A stretch of 64,000 nt of DNA from Tetrapyrgos nigripes (GCA_013368315.1 JAACJM010000030.1:124001-188000); one strand, 5' to 3'. Shown: positions 44,430 through 56,534, numbered from the stretch's first letter. Translations and numbers: made by a program. The notes: a model not told the origin generated them from the sequence alone.

Positions 44430-44853
44430 GAAGAGAGTTCGAGTTCGGCGTTCTGCGCAGTTAACCAGAGTACCAGTGCACGGGGGACCACGCGGGAATT
44501 ATCGAGATCGAGAAAAGTATGTATAAAAGTCTTGACTCTTCATTTGGTCTTCATCCACTAATTACCACTATTAGCACTAAACAGGCAGCCCGTACTATGT
44601 TATAGCTGTACATGTATGGTCTTTCGTCCGACTTGTAATGACTGCCGCGTGCGCTTGCTGCTTTACATGCCCTTATACATCCAGTCTGCACCCAGACCTG
44701 AACGACCATGACCGGTGACCACTGACTTCGACCCGGATATTCTACAGGTCTACTGTCTCCCGCAGTGAACGTCCTTGAGCAAGTACTTGTACTTCTTCAT
44801 TTTGTACCTTTCCTTACATGTCCCTCACCCTCTTGAGTCTTCCAACCGGGTCA
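44430..44853. other. Intergenic between F-box pseudogene and copy B
   Basis: No gene or repeat was recognised. It holds the 5' side of the F-box pseudogene and the 3' side of copy B. Confidence 0.5.
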
Positions 44854-47490
44854 TCAATCCTCATCCCGTTCCGGTCCAACCGTCGCTGCTGCAGGAAATC
44901 TCAGCGCCTGGTACACCATCATACTCTGAACACACCAATCCAGCACCGTCGGCAACGACAAAGCCGGCCTCATCTCATATCTTCCAACCACCGCCGGCAC
45001 ATGATGTAAGAACGACAAAATAGTGTTTAGCCATATCGAGAACGATACAGCTTTGTACGTCCCGGAGAAATATCCCGATTTGGAGTTTAGAACAATCTGG
45101 AAAAGTTGACCTGTGATCGAGGTTGACCAGTTGAAGGAGGAGAAGAAGAGGGCTGTCGACGATTGAGAGTGAGGACGACTTGTGGGGTCAGAGTTCGATG
45201 CTGAGATTAACTCTAACTGGTCTGCGCCAGTAACATAGAAGAAAAGGAATAGAGCGCAAAAGACCTAGGTACTGGTTAGAAAGAGCGTCAAAAATGCATC
45301 AAAGAACTCACCCAGCATCTGACTCTCCAGCTAATCGTCGCATCCAACCTCTCGCTCGTTCGCTCGGCATGAGAGGAACGCCGTCTTTTGAACACCGACA
45401 CCCAGCCTTTCCGGACTGGTTCAATTCTCAGCACAGTCCTGAGCATCCAATACGTCCAAACCAATTTGGGCAAACCGAGGAAGACAAACATCCTCAACAA
45501 AAGTTGCCGTTCTGCTCGAACTAGAAGCTGTATAAAAGTCGAAAGATGATTCAAACATTGAAAGAGTGTACCGGGAATGCTGATGTGCACAGTGCTGCAC
45601 CTGGAAAACCAGTGTACTTGGTCAAGCACCGCGGTTGTTACGATGAAAGCACGGCTATCAGGAACAAGTAGCGTAAGCAAACGGAGCTGAAGTTTCGAGT
45701 TGTAGACGAAAGAAACTCACTGTATGACATACAAGAAAATCCGTCGTCTGGGATGTGCACCGGGCTTGTGAATTCCTCGAAAGCCATCTAAGCAAAACAT
45801 GCAAAGTCAGAACTTATGAAATACGAAGTGGACACTGAAAAATAACTCGCTCCTCAATTCCGCCTCATCCTGAGCATCGAGTTTTTCATAACGATTTTGA
45901 CTGTGGTTGGCGGAATACACAAAATCAACTGAAGTCACTAGGTGTTTTACTGGTGTCCGTCCCGAAAAGGTGATATGCCAAGTTATATCCATAGAGTCGG
46001 ATTCTAACCAGCAGTCGATCAACTTCAAGTGACTCCAGAGCAAGAAAAAAAAGCATACCATTAAAGTTTAGAGAAGTAACGTTGGGTGACCTCACAGCAT
46101 CTTCACAACGCTCTTGATCAACTGGGACTGGGATATGGTCCTGAGAATGATAAACAACCTCGGTAAATTTCCAGTACAATCGACATAGACATACCATTGG
46201 TCCCGTGGCAGAATGATCTACAGTCATATACGGAGCATAAGCCCACTCCGTATGTGCTCCCTCTGCATCCTTTATTTCCAACTCGAGCCGAGTTTCGAGG
46301 TTGCCGGTTGCCAAGTAATGTTGCTTACAGAACTGTCGAAGAGGTTTGCTAACGAGACCAACACCGCACTAATACGAGAGATTTTCAGTATCTTGAGTAT
46401 TATGCAAACGGCTCTGTTGTCTGTGCGTACCGATGTCTTTTTGAGTTCCTCGTGCGCTGCATTATAGGCTTCCAAGTTCATAAGATGCGTCTCCTCGACT
46501 ACTCGTAGCTGAGACCTGAGAAATGGTTAGCCTTACACTATGCCAATGACAAACATGGACGTACCAAGTGAGGACGTGAGGATGAGGATGTGCGTCAACT
46601 TGAAATCCGGGAAAGGTGAAATCTTGGGGACAGCGAGAAGGGACCTCGTGATACTGTATGAGAGGTGTTTGCAAGGCGAAAGATTCCAGAGCTAAATTTG
46701 CAACAGTTCTCTCTCCTGTATATTCGGAGCCCATGGGAAATCTGCATCATTGTAACCAGACCGAAAAAACGAAGCTCATTGGTCATCAAGACAACTTACG
46801 GCCATGTACGCGACGAAGGGAGTTTGGACCAAACTTCATCAGGAATATAGCTCGAGTAGTTGACCACGAAATCCATCAATGAAGGAGATGTCGGTATCAA
46901 GACAAATGTGCCCATCAGGCTGGGCGTTGACATGCCCTCACGGCTGGATGGAAGAAAAAAATGATTAAGGTGAAGGTGTGATAGATCGTGCATTCGCTTA
47001 CAATTTCTCCGTAGGAAAAGTAAAATTGACACTGGCATATTTGTTCTTGTCAGAGAGACGCAGACCACGAAAAACGATATCGGAATATAACGGGCGAAAA
47101 AGCAGTTTTCTGTCGTCTTCGAAAACGAGGGGGGTGTAAAGCTCGCCTTGGCCAGCTCTCCATTCCATTTCTTCTGCTGCTGTCGCTCTAATCCATACGC
47201 TGACTGCGATATCGAAGGTTTGATCTTTGCTAATTAGAGGCTGGACAACTAAACTTCTGTTTGAAACCTCGGAAAGGGTCTGATTTTGGTACAGAAATTC
47301 TTGAGGAGCTCCTCGATAGACCATATGCAAAAAACACGGAGAATCTGAAGACTGAGGGCAGAACGTAGCAGCCGATAAGCAAAGCACTGAGTCCGAAGGT
47401 CCAAAGGCAATATTTGAGGATCCTCCTCGTTTTCCGTCTAGATGTCTCTGGCGAATGTACAGGCAAGATCTTGGTTTGGATGTCAGACAT
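44854..47490 (-). CDS. Wntless-like membrane protein, copy B (one frameshift)
   Basis: There are ten exons with borders equivalent to copy A: 47490-47002, 46943-46800, 46741-46565, 46515-46431, 46368-46195, 46140-46059, 46003-45851, 45787-45721, 45654-45312 and 45264-44854. Removal of one T from the T6 run at 47329-47334 (minus strand) restores a 707-residue frame; both the exon sum and alignment to A and C ask for exactly one base. It has the same layout: N-terminal TM, lumenal domain, about seven C-terminal TMs. Intron 7 starts with GC (GCGAGT), not GT. It is more diverged from A and C than they are from each other, so it is the older duplicate. Confidence 0.75.
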
Positions 47491-48137
47491 GGTGAAAGGG
47501 TTGGTGTAAGCGTTAATGAAAATTGTGGACTGACTTGAAAGTTTGACTTATAAGCACTAGTCCTCTGACAAGAATCTGCACTGATTCTGACAGACAGGCG
47601 CTTACTGACGTTGCTATATTGATTATTGATCGTGCACAGAATCATATCCTGGAGGCTGAGATGCATGAAGATCCTCCGCAGCATCATTCCGAAAGCTGTG
47701 ACTAATTGGCAACTCTGCAGGGCAGAGCGTATCGGTGCGAGCGCATGTTCGTTTTTTGCGAGAGAAAGTGGGTTCCGTGACGTGACGAGAAGGACTGAAG
47801 TCTGTTTCATATAGAAGACACTTTATTCATTTCTCGCAAAGAATGATAGCTCCAAACATGTTACTCGAGATAACAACCATAGTATACACTGGGACAGCCT
47901 CGTTGGTAAATAGAAAAGAAAAGAAAGACTGCCAGCGCACCTGATACTCTGATATCACCATCAAGCCGAGACTGAAGGTCCAGTTGGGGCAGCCTGAGGT
48001 TTCGAGAAGGGCATCTCCGCAGCTTCAATAGGTGCTATAGCCTATAGGTCGTTGAAGCTTGAAGCAGGTAACGAACTTCGAAGTTCGTGGGAAGACCTGC
48101 CGTACTCGTCAGCTGCGGGCATGAGAACGGCACTCAC
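47491..48137. other. Upstream region of copy B
   Basis: No gene was recognised. It contains the likely promoter of copy B and the 3' side of the small minus-strand fragment at 48138. Confidence 0.5.
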
Positions 48138-48462
48138 CGAACGACTCCGGAGTCCACAATCGCCCTTTCCCTTTCTTCCATGGGACCAGGCTCGAACTGC
48201 GGCAGCTTAGTCGGGTCCGACTTTCCCAATGAAAGCACTTGGTTGCGTGTCCCAACAACGAAATGTGCATCCTCGTCGTTGAACCTGGGATAAGAGATGG
48301 GAGGCTCCGAGATGCCACCTAGCTTCTCGACCATTTTGCGTAACCGCAGACCTCGCACAGTGACGCTAGATCATAGTTATTGACTTGAGTGAGTACCTCA
48401 GCTTGCTGATGGGCTATGAAGTACCCACTGATCCGCAAGAATAGTAGCGAGCCATTATCCAT
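48138..48462 (-). pseudogene. Gene fragment of unknown family
   Basis: An open stretch (about 48358-48138) reads RGLRLRKMVEKLGGISEPP, ISYPRFNDEDAHFVVGTRN and ERAIVDSGVVR, and ends at a good donor GTGAGT. An ATG at 48462 and a possible small intron lie upstream, but the phases do not join cleanly. No downstream exon was found. It is probably a truncated copy of a gene located elsewhere. Confidence 0.35.
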
Positions 48463-48524
48463 TGTCATTGTGGTTGACAATATTATAATAATGAAGAGAA
48501 AGATGTGGCGTGACTTGGTTTGAC

Positions 48525-49156
48525 CCGCCGTCTGGGTCTGGTACGTCTCCCGATGACACCGAGTCTTACGATGACCCGTCTCCAGAAGAATTAGTCCAGG
48601 TTCGTTGTCTCGTTTTGACCCTAATCGCCCTGAGCGCCCTGACGTCTTGCAGTGTCATAGCGCAGAATGGATTCTGAAAAACTAACCATTCACAGTATAC
48701 AATATTCCGGCTGGAATCATGCCATGATATGGACCTACCCACAAACCTCCGCCTTTCCTCCTTGGTGCAATCATCACCCATTACGACTACCGCAAATTGG
48801 GTCTACACGTCCAAAACCTCCCCGAAGCTCGAGTCATTGCCGCTGAATCTGGTACCCGCGACTGGTCAGTCCTTACCAGCTTATACCTCGCCAAGAGATA
48901 CAAGTTGGTCGAATACCTTGGTAGCGATGGTATCAGCATGGAACTGGCGACTGTTTGGACACGAGGCAAGAAGGAACTCATGCTTGTTATCTGCTCGAAC
49001 TACGACTACGAGGATGAGTTCCCCACCGAGCAGGTCGAGAACTTGTTGGATGTGCTAGAAGAAGCTGGAATTTATTCAAAGTTGAGATGGTGTCTGGAGA
49101 GCCGATGGTACTGTTATCGCTTTGGCGATCCAGATGAGGACATCTCTACTTGGTAA
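48525..49156 (+). pseudogene. Broken copy of the small unknown gene at 56535
   Basis: It aligns with 56650-57270 throughout. Its first part has stops (TGA and TAA near 48675-48715) where the intact copy reads QNQPFTVYNI. From 48797 the frame is open to TAA-adjacent 49156 with SGTRDWSVLTSLYLAKRYK, CSNYDYEDEFPTEQVENLL and RWCLESRWYCYRF. It may still express a 119-residue C-terminal part. The function is unknown. Confidence 0.6.
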
Positions 49157-49798
49157 ATCTCCTGTAACTCTCATCTGTCAGGCTCCGAGCTGACGACCAG
49201 ATTTTTGCCAGATTTGTAAATTATATATTGGACCCGCATTTCTCGTTCACACAATGCCCCTCATTGTAAGAGTGTCTCGTCTCTGAGCCCGCCATGTCTG
49301 TAATATGTGTACCCTCTGCAAAGTTCTTCGCAATGAATCCATCTCTCAACGAGAGCATCGTTGGGCCCGTGATACGTATCTTCTACCTGGACTTACGGTT
49401 GGGCTGCGAGAGTTTTGGTCGATGATCTTTACTGTCATAAAAACAAAACATTCATACTATTCGTCGAACTTGTGTCCGTTTCAGTTTGAAGAAGAGGAAA
49501 CAAAGAAAAGTTACACTCGATGTCATTATGTACATAAAAGTTAAAACTGAAATCATTACCCGGTAATTATACAAGTGCGGATAGAAAGAAGGAAAAACAA
49601 ATGCGAGCTAACAGTACGCCGTCCTTCAGACACTCTCGCAATGATCATAACCAAACCATAACCGCCGGATTGCTTGCCTTCAAGTTTGCGCTTCACAGAA
49701 ATGAGTCTGATGGAGACGTGTTGCGAGTCAGCGCTGAGACGATATCAAGGCTTGTCGCAGAGAAGCTTACCATTGGATTAAACATCTTGTCTCTAGTG
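49157..49798. other. Intergenic
   Basis: This lies between two converging 3' ends. No gene or repeat was recognised. Confidence 0.5.
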
Positions 49799-51170
49799 TC
49801 AGTCGGTTGCGTCCAAGATTCGTACTCCTCTACTCGGTTTTGGTGTGGAGGGACGGGAGAGTGTAGCAGGGTCCGCAAAATCGTTGCCATTAGTGGTGGT
49901 CTTGGACGTGGAGACATCAACAATAGAACCATCAGCAGGGAGGATAATGCTAGGGGCGGGATTGCCAAAGGTGCTGTTGGTGGAAGTGCCGGGAAGGTCG
50001 GTACTGGCAGGGTTGTCGGGAAACTGCACGCCTTGACGTTGGTACCAAGCTTTCATGCCCATATTCTGCGCAACAAAGAATTGGTCAGCCAACAACACCA
50101 TCTCTGGATTCTTTTACTCACGAACTGTGCAAGAGCATCGTTAGGACTCCAGCGCCAATTTCTTTCCTGTGGGGCCGGGTTTTCCAACTGTAGGCTTTCG
50201 TAAACCGGTTCTAGTTGAAGACTGAGGGCCTTCGGTGCAAGTTTCCTGATGTTCCGTCGAGTGATGGTGAAGAACGCGTTGGTGAAGCCGGTGATGCGAC
50301 CAGTGTCATCGAAGGTGAATATCGGTGTTAGCGGGACCACACATATGGGCCGGCGGTCATAGGGGAAGAGTTGGATTACAGCATCATCGGCAATTTTCCT
50401 GCTACCATTAGGGAGAACCTCTAGATGTTCCTCCTTGAGCTCCAGTGTCGTTGGTCGAGGGAACAACAAGTCAGCAATGAAATATCCAGTTTGGAAAATC
50501 ACATGCTGGACCTCCTTGTTCGGAGAACCGCAAAAGGCGTGGTATGCTTGTAACATAAGCTGGGAAAGGTTGTCGATGAGAACTCGAGAAACGTCGCTCA
50601 AAGCGGCAGTGAACCATGATTTTGTATGCATGATTACCGGAGAATCTGGGCGAGTTGACAAGAATGGCTCAGGAACCTCAGGGAGGTTGAGGGCTTTGAC
50701 GTCATAAACATCCAACGTTTCGATTTCCTTTCCTTCTTCGCAGATGAGAGACGTGGCAACCGGGGAGAGATGGCAGCTGCTCGTCTTGGTCTTGCCGTCC
50801 TCAGTGAGCACATATGGTGCATGGAGCTTGCCTCGGAAATTGAAGAGGACTGCGACGTCAGGCATCGAGAACGCCAGCAGCAGCCAGCAGAATATCAAAT
50901 TGAGGAGAGTGTAGAGCCGATCTTCTTCGTTTCTGTCTTATAAGCAGCTTGAGCAGAAGTGTTGAGCTGAGCAATCAGCGTGTCTTGACGCCGTGGACCG
51001 TTTCGGATGGTGAAAAAATCCGTAGAAGGATAAGGAAGGGATTCAGAGGGGTCCATATATTGGTGCGGATCTGGGCCACTGTCCAGTTGGTTGATTGAAT
51101 GAGAGTGAGAGGCCGCTGGAGTAGGACGAGAGGCTGGAACGATTTGAGATGAGCCGCCGTCGAAAGACAT
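49799..51170 (-). CDS. Membrane-anchored protein of unknown function, 3 exons
   Basis: Exons (minus) are 51170-50990, 50936-50122 and 50065-49799. Their sum of 1263 nt gives 420 residues in frame. Exon 1 ends with a GTCAAG donor and an intron of 53 bp, which avoids an otherwise needed frameshift. A Ser/Pro-rich N-terminal tail is followed by a single TM helix at about residues 68-85 (LYTLLNLIFCWLLLAFSM). A 250-residue domain follows (VAVLFNFRGKLHAPYVL, KSWFTAALSDVSRVLID, IFTFDDTGRITGFTNAFF). The tail is Ser/Thr-rich with PSTPKPSR. No family is recognised. It faces copy C head to head across about 460 bp. Confidence 0.7.
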
Positions 51171-51250
51171 GGTCGTTGAAAAAGCAAGATGGTGGTCGTT
51201 TTGGCCAACAAACCAAACAGCACGTGTTACTCAGCGGCAGTCGCGAAGCC

Positions 51251-51370
51251 ATGTCCTCGTTAATTTCTAGTGTCGCAACCTCTCTATCGCTGACCCATCT
51301 TCTGGGTCTGGTATGTACGTCTTCCAGTGACACCATTCACGACTACCGCAAATATGGTCTCCAGGCTTGA
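51251..51370 (+). pseudogene. Deleted copy of the small unknown gene
   Basis: About 60 bp match 56606-56666 (CATGTCCTCGTTA, TGTCGCAA, CTGACCC, GGGT) and then join directly to a segment matching 56890-56930 (CACGACTACCGCAAA), so roughly 220 bp are deleted. It lies at the edge of the duplicated block of copy C. Confidence 0.6.
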
Positions 51371-51632
51371 CAGCTGTTCCTGATGTAGGACTTGCATAGG
51401 CGCCTGTAAGTCAGATTTGCATCAATGAATTCACTCATCAAACACTTTATAAACTTTGACGCCTTTTCATATACCCTTTTTAGGAAATGATTTCCCTTTT
51501 AAGAAAAGTATTTGCCTGGGCCCTCTTCCTCTGCCGCCTTCCCAGCTACCAGGAACCCGACGACGCCGCCACGCTTGTAATTATAAAACTCCAAACAGTC
51601 TTGCTTTTCCCTCTCTTTTCGCGTCCCTAACC

Positions 51633-54600
51633 ATGTCCGACCCCCAGGCCAGACCTCGTCTGCCTGTAAACTCGACAGACACACCTCACAGAAAGCCGAG
51701 ATCATTGGGAAAATATTGTCTCTGGTTTTCCGGACTCATTGTTCTGACTGTCAGCGCTTATTATCTGCACTCTGTCTACATTTCTATGCACACTGTTTAT
51801 CGGGGAACCGCATATCCTCAGCAGTTTTGGAACCAAAGCCAAACATATTCTGAGCTTTCGAACGGAAGTTTTCTACTCATCCAACCTTTGATCGCCAATG
51901 ACCAAACTTTCGACGTTGCAGTCAGCGTATGGATTAGAGGGACTGAAGCAGAGGAGTTGAAATGGAGAGCTAGTCAAGAAGGCTCGGATGAGGACCATCA
52001 GAAAGATAGGCTGATCAGTTTGCACGATGGGGAAGATGCCTTGAATGACCGCAAGCAGCTGTATCATCCACTGTATTCTGACATCGCATTTCGTGGACTG
52101 CGGCTCTCCGACAAAAACAAGTATGCAAGTATCAACTTTACCTTGCCAACGGAGAAATTGTGAGTAAACGCATCATTGGAGTCGCAGCTCTGTCGTCCTC
52201 ATCCCTTTGTTCAAACCAGTCGCGAACACAGGCTACCCACAGACATCCTTATTGGCACCTTTGTGCTGATTCCGACGTCGCCATCTTTGATGGATTTCGT
52301 GGTCAATTATTCTAGCTATATCCCTGAAGAAGTCTGGTCCAAAGCTCCTGCCGTGCGTACTTGGCCGTAAGTTGTTCCCGCATTGAACATATAAGTGTTT
52401 ACTTACCTTACGAACATGTAGATTTCCAATGGGCTCTGAATATACAGGAGAGAAAACCCTCGCAGACTTGGCATTGGAATCATTTTCACTGCAAACTTCT
52501 CTCATCCAATCTCATCACATGCCTTCTCGCTGTCCTGATGGTAATGAGAGTGAGACTGCCACCGCAGATAGTGTTTTGGACGAATTTTCCTCGTTCAAGG
52601 ACGGAATTATCAATGATCATCCTCATGTCACGACTTGGTGAGTTATTCCTCTACACGTCTTCCTTTCGTGAAGGTTTTTACCTTATTTCAGGTCCCAATT
52701 ACGAGTGGTTGAGCAGACACATATCATGAGCCTAGGAGGGTACAACGAATTACACGAAAAGTTCAAAACTAGATCGGTGGGCTGACAATCACCTTTGTTA
52801 TTCCAGTTAATTTACTCACTATAGTGACCATACGAATGCATTACAGTGCGGTCGACATTTTGGAGACGTCAAACCTTTGTGGCGGTATTGCAAGCGTCCT
52901 TACTTCGGAACCGAGACTCGACTCGAGTTGGAAATGAAGGATTCTCAGGGCACTCATACCGGATGGGCCTATTCTCATTACATGACGGTTTTCCCTTCTG
53001 CTTCAGGGCCAATGGTATGAAACTAGGGCTGGGTTAGAATCAGATTTGGTGGTGTTAGTAACGTGAGATTCGTGAGATTGACCCAGGACCTCCTGGTGAG
53101 ATTCGTTATTTATGTTATTTATTGTGAGATATTCGCGCGAAGCGCGAAGAAATTGGAATATATAACGTGTTATATAACAGAAAATTGTGTTAGTAACACA
53201 GTGAGATACATATATATCACTACGATGCAACGGAGATGATGTGGCGGTGACCGAGCAGCGACTACTTAAGAAACTGGGAGATGTCCCAAGCACCAGGCTT
53301 CCCTTTGGGAATTTGAGACACCGGAGTTGAGCCCATCACTGCGCTATCAGCTGATGCTCCTGGTCCCAAGTAATTTACATTAGTCAAGAGGCTGATAAGC
53401 TTCTTGTCGTCCAGCCTGATGTACTCTGCAATATTGAACCGGATCTGAGAGCGTATGACTGTCATGTCGTCATCATCTACCTTGAGAGAATCATCCACGC
53501 GATCCGTTTCACCAAGGTCATACGGATCTGGGTTGTTGAACCACTGCTCTTCGAGACCGGCCAAATCTGCCTCCTTTGGTTCAAGATTCTCGGCATTGAG
53601 AAGATCTGTCAAAGTTGGGGCAGAATGGATATGAGGAATTGTCGATGATGGATTGTGGATGGGAGCCAAGTGAACTCGTGCCTTATGACGAGACTTTCCC
53701 TCATCAAAACCATTGACATAGGAATCATAGAGTTTTGCACAGTCAATGAGATGTTCTGGCGTCATGGATGCACGACGAGCTGCATTGAACCAGCCAAGGT
53801 TCAGTCCGTCTCCCGCCACCATGCACATCATGAATTGACCAGCGGCGTCATGACCCTCTCAGGAATAAATCACAATATCTCACTGAGCATTTTGACCCCT
53901 GCTTGTTAGTAACATATATAACGAGTAAATAACGTATGATATATAACATGTTACTAACATTTCGATAACAAACCCAGCCCTATATGAAACTCTACTGCAA
54001 ATATCGCCTTCACTAAGAACTGGCGTGAATACTTACTTCTTCACCTACAGGATCTTGTTCCCGTTCCCGTTCATCGAGAGAACTGTACAGGAAAAACTAT
54101 TGTGGAACAGAAATTTAACTTCACTGGTACGTTTTCTCTTGTTTGGGTATTTGATCGACCTAATGTGGATATTGTCGTTTTCAGAGTCTGATACTATGGA
54201 CATAACTTGGCACATCACCTTCTCCGGAGTATCTCCAGCACAGATCGGAGACTCGGCCACTCCGCATACTGTCAATCATCACCAAAGTGATTACGAGAAA
54301 ATCGTTGAGCAGGATCATGCAGAATTGTACAGTGAGTTGAGGTTTCTCTTTTACTTATCTTTCGCCCTTCACATTTTGATTGACGTTTATATATGTGCCA
54401 TGTAGATGGCCTTCACGGAATGAGCAAACCTGGTTCTCACCCTCGGCGACGACTGGTTTTGGCCGTTATATTGTGAGTTCTGTTCAAGGGTTTTTACCCT
54501 GATATATACCTTATCCGTCATTTCGCAATGTAGCACCAGTCTTACTGCGGTCATCACGATACTAGAACTGGTATACTGGTTCTTCAGGAGGAGCACTGTT

Positions 54601-55352
54601 CATATCAGTGTGCCTGGTACTGTCTTATTCGCACTTCATGAAATCTTAGGTGTTGTGCGGTTCCTGGTATCGATATATGCGCCTCCTTCAGGTCCAGCAT
54701 TTGATACTACGGTGGAGGCTGTGTTCTCTTTGTCTTCTTTGCCGCTCGCGTACTGGATGGTCAGGACTGTGTTGAGGATTGAATTGGTTTGGAAGAGAGG
54801 GCTTCCGACGTTCAGGAGGCGTAGTGCGTCTCACATTGAGAGAGCAAGTGAGAGACTGGATATGACGATGAGCTGGAAAGTCAGGCTTTCGGTAAGTGTG
54901 TATTGTTCTATACCTCTCATATATTCTCAAAAAATGTCGTCTAGATCCTGTCCACTCTCTTCCTTTGCTTATTTTTCTTGCGAGACTACATGGACCTACT
55001 ACCAGCCCTTAATCCTGCTCCAGATTCCGAATCTGTGATCAAACATCTCTTAGCAGCCAGTCAACATTCCTTCTGGTTCACTGGTTGTCTTTCCCTGATC
55101 GTCTTGAATTACAAATCTGGACTTTTTGCGGGGTCGTACAAGTCTGCAACGTATCTGATATGGTTTAACAAGGCTTTCTTGTTTTTACACTATGTGCCTG
55201 CGGTGGTGGGACTGTATCATACGAGGCCGGCTTTGGATTTGCCATTTATTATCGGTTGGGTTGTTCAGTCTGTGCTCGTTTATCAAAGTATGTCCCTTCC
55301 TGCGGTTAGTAATAGTATGGTTAAGGGATATGAAGATGAGGAGTCACGGTGA
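51633..55352 (+). CDS. Wntless-like membrane protein, copy C (intact, hAT in intron 5)
   Basis: Exons are 51633-52159, 52232-52366, 52422-52637, 52692-52776, 52847-53014, 54051-54126, 54185-54331, 54406-54472, 54534-54891 and 54945-55352. The sum is 2187 nt, 728 residues in one frame. All exon borders match copy A. The N-terminal TM is at about residues 27-47 (YCLWFSGLIVLTVSAYYL). A lumenal domain with NQS, NGS and NFT sites follows, then about seven C-terminal TM helices. Intron 5 is 1036 bp instead of about 70 because of a hAT-type insertion 9 bp after the donor. It lies in an inverted block with copy A (about 39410-42385 against 51365-55420). Confidence 0.8.
53024..53982. mobile_element. 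hAT-type non-autonomous DNA transposon in intron 5 of copy C
   Basis: The perfect 12-bp terminal repeats TAGGGCTGGGTT (53024-53035 and complement at 53971-53982) and the exact 8-bp target duplication TATGAAAC (53016-53023, 53983-53990) fit the hAT superfamily. Copy A has the empty site at 40862-40877 (one base different). The subterminal regions repeat the word GTTAGTAAC (four times counting both strands) and are AT-rich, as expected for transposase binding. There is no full transposase; one 190-codon ORF lies on the minus strand. Confidence 0.92.
53262..53831 (-). CDS. ORF inside the hAT-type element, unknown
   Basis: The frame is 189 residues, starting MMCMVAGDGLNLGWFNAAR and ending GKPGAWDISQFLK. 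It has an acidic middle (KVDDDDMTVIRSQIRF). No transposase motif is seen. It may be a captured gene fragment, or a remnant of an accessory protein of the autonomous element. It lies antisense to copy C within the intron. Confidence 0.45.
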   Translation of the reverse strand: MMCMVAGDGLNLGWFNAARRASMTPEHLIDCAKLYDSYVNGFDEGKSRHKARVHLAPIHNPSSTIPHIHSAPTLTDLLNAENLEPKEADLAGLEEQWFNNPDPYDLGETDRVDDSLKVDDDDMTVIRSQIRFNIAEYIRLDDKKLISLLTNVNYLGPGASADSAVMGSTPVSQIPKGKPGAWDISQFLK

Positions 55353-56534
55353 ACGAGTGGTTTAGCAGAACATCAATTACTAAATGTACAGTGATAATAC
55401 TACATAACTATATATATAGCGATCAAGAGCAAAGGTGACGGTAGCGAAACAGATTCCTCACTGCGAAGTGGTGGTCATTGCTCGCATCCTCTTCTTCCCG
55501 TCCGTGGGTGCAGCCAGGCAAGTTTTGGGTGGTTGTGTACCCCGAGTAAAAAAAATTATATAATGAAGATTTGGGCGCGTCGTCGCCGCTGTCGTAGACG
55601 GCGAGCAGCTCTCCCATTTCGCATCCTATCCTTTAGAAACTTCTCCTGTCTATGTATCTACTCTAAATCCACTGCTATACGACTTTAAAACGCGTAAAAC
55701 GGATGAGAACTTGAGGTTTTATGAGGATTTACTACTATCTAATGGAACATTCATCCCAACGGTGCGTATCACAATTTTAGTATTACTCGAACTTCAACTA
55801 CGACAACGTCAGCTCACTCCCCATTACAATGCCTTCCGTTCTCAGTATCCTAAGGTGTACCCATCGTTGCAAAGGCTGCACTATCTGACTTTCCGGAAAT
55901 CCCTGATGTATTCCAATCTCTAGTATTAAACATGAACATACGCTACTCGGTATGCGAAACGAGCAAGACGGGTCGTGTGGTATATATCCCTCCTCGAAGC
56001 GGAGAATGCGGAGGAGCGATAGTGACGACGCAGGGGGCGAAGCCCCCCAGTGGGAGGGCCCTGAAGCTAGAAATGCTTGCGAAGCGAGCTATCCGCCGGC
56101 GAAAGGCCCGGATCCCTAGCTGGTGTCTAGCTGGTAACAAGAAATTCAGAGCTGCAAGAATTCTCCCCGGAACCATCAATATTGTCTGTCTAGTCCAGTC
56201 TAGTCCCGAATATTCACTCCAATCTCTCTCTTCAACGTACTACTAATTTTGGAAATATATGGTATACCCTTTTTTCCGTATTTCCAGCTTGCCATGCAGC
56301 GGTCCTTTCGTTGATCATAAGCAACCACCTGGCTTCTATCTCCCTCGCCGTGAAGGGTATGTTATCTTTCTAGATTACTACTCTTTCGCAGGTAGCAGGT
56401 ATGCAGACTCCCCCCATTAGGATCCGTCATAGTCGTTCATCACCGGTTTTTCGTTTGCCGATGATTGTCTCCAAAACTGCCAGTCCTGCACCAACTATGA
56501 CAATAACCCTGGTTAACAAAAAGGAGTGACTCGA
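55353..56534. other. Intergenic with duplicated tail and GC-rich hairpins
   Basis: The first ~70 bp match the tail after copy A. Short open frames at 55423-55617 (minus) and 55711-55923 (plus) show no domain. A GC-rich cluster of small hairpins lies at about 55988-56150, with GGGGGCGAAGCCCCC at 56033-56047 as the clearest. No gene is claimed. Confidence 0.5.

Noticed and set aside
49305..49544. Plus-strand 79-residue protein
   Set aside because: It has no domain, no splice support and no paralogue; it is likely chance.
50895..51170. Frameshift in the minus-strand membrane-anchored gene
   Set aside because: A GTCAAG donor at 50989 and an acceptor ending at 50937 give a 53-bp intron and a total of 1263 nt in frame, so no frameshift is needed.
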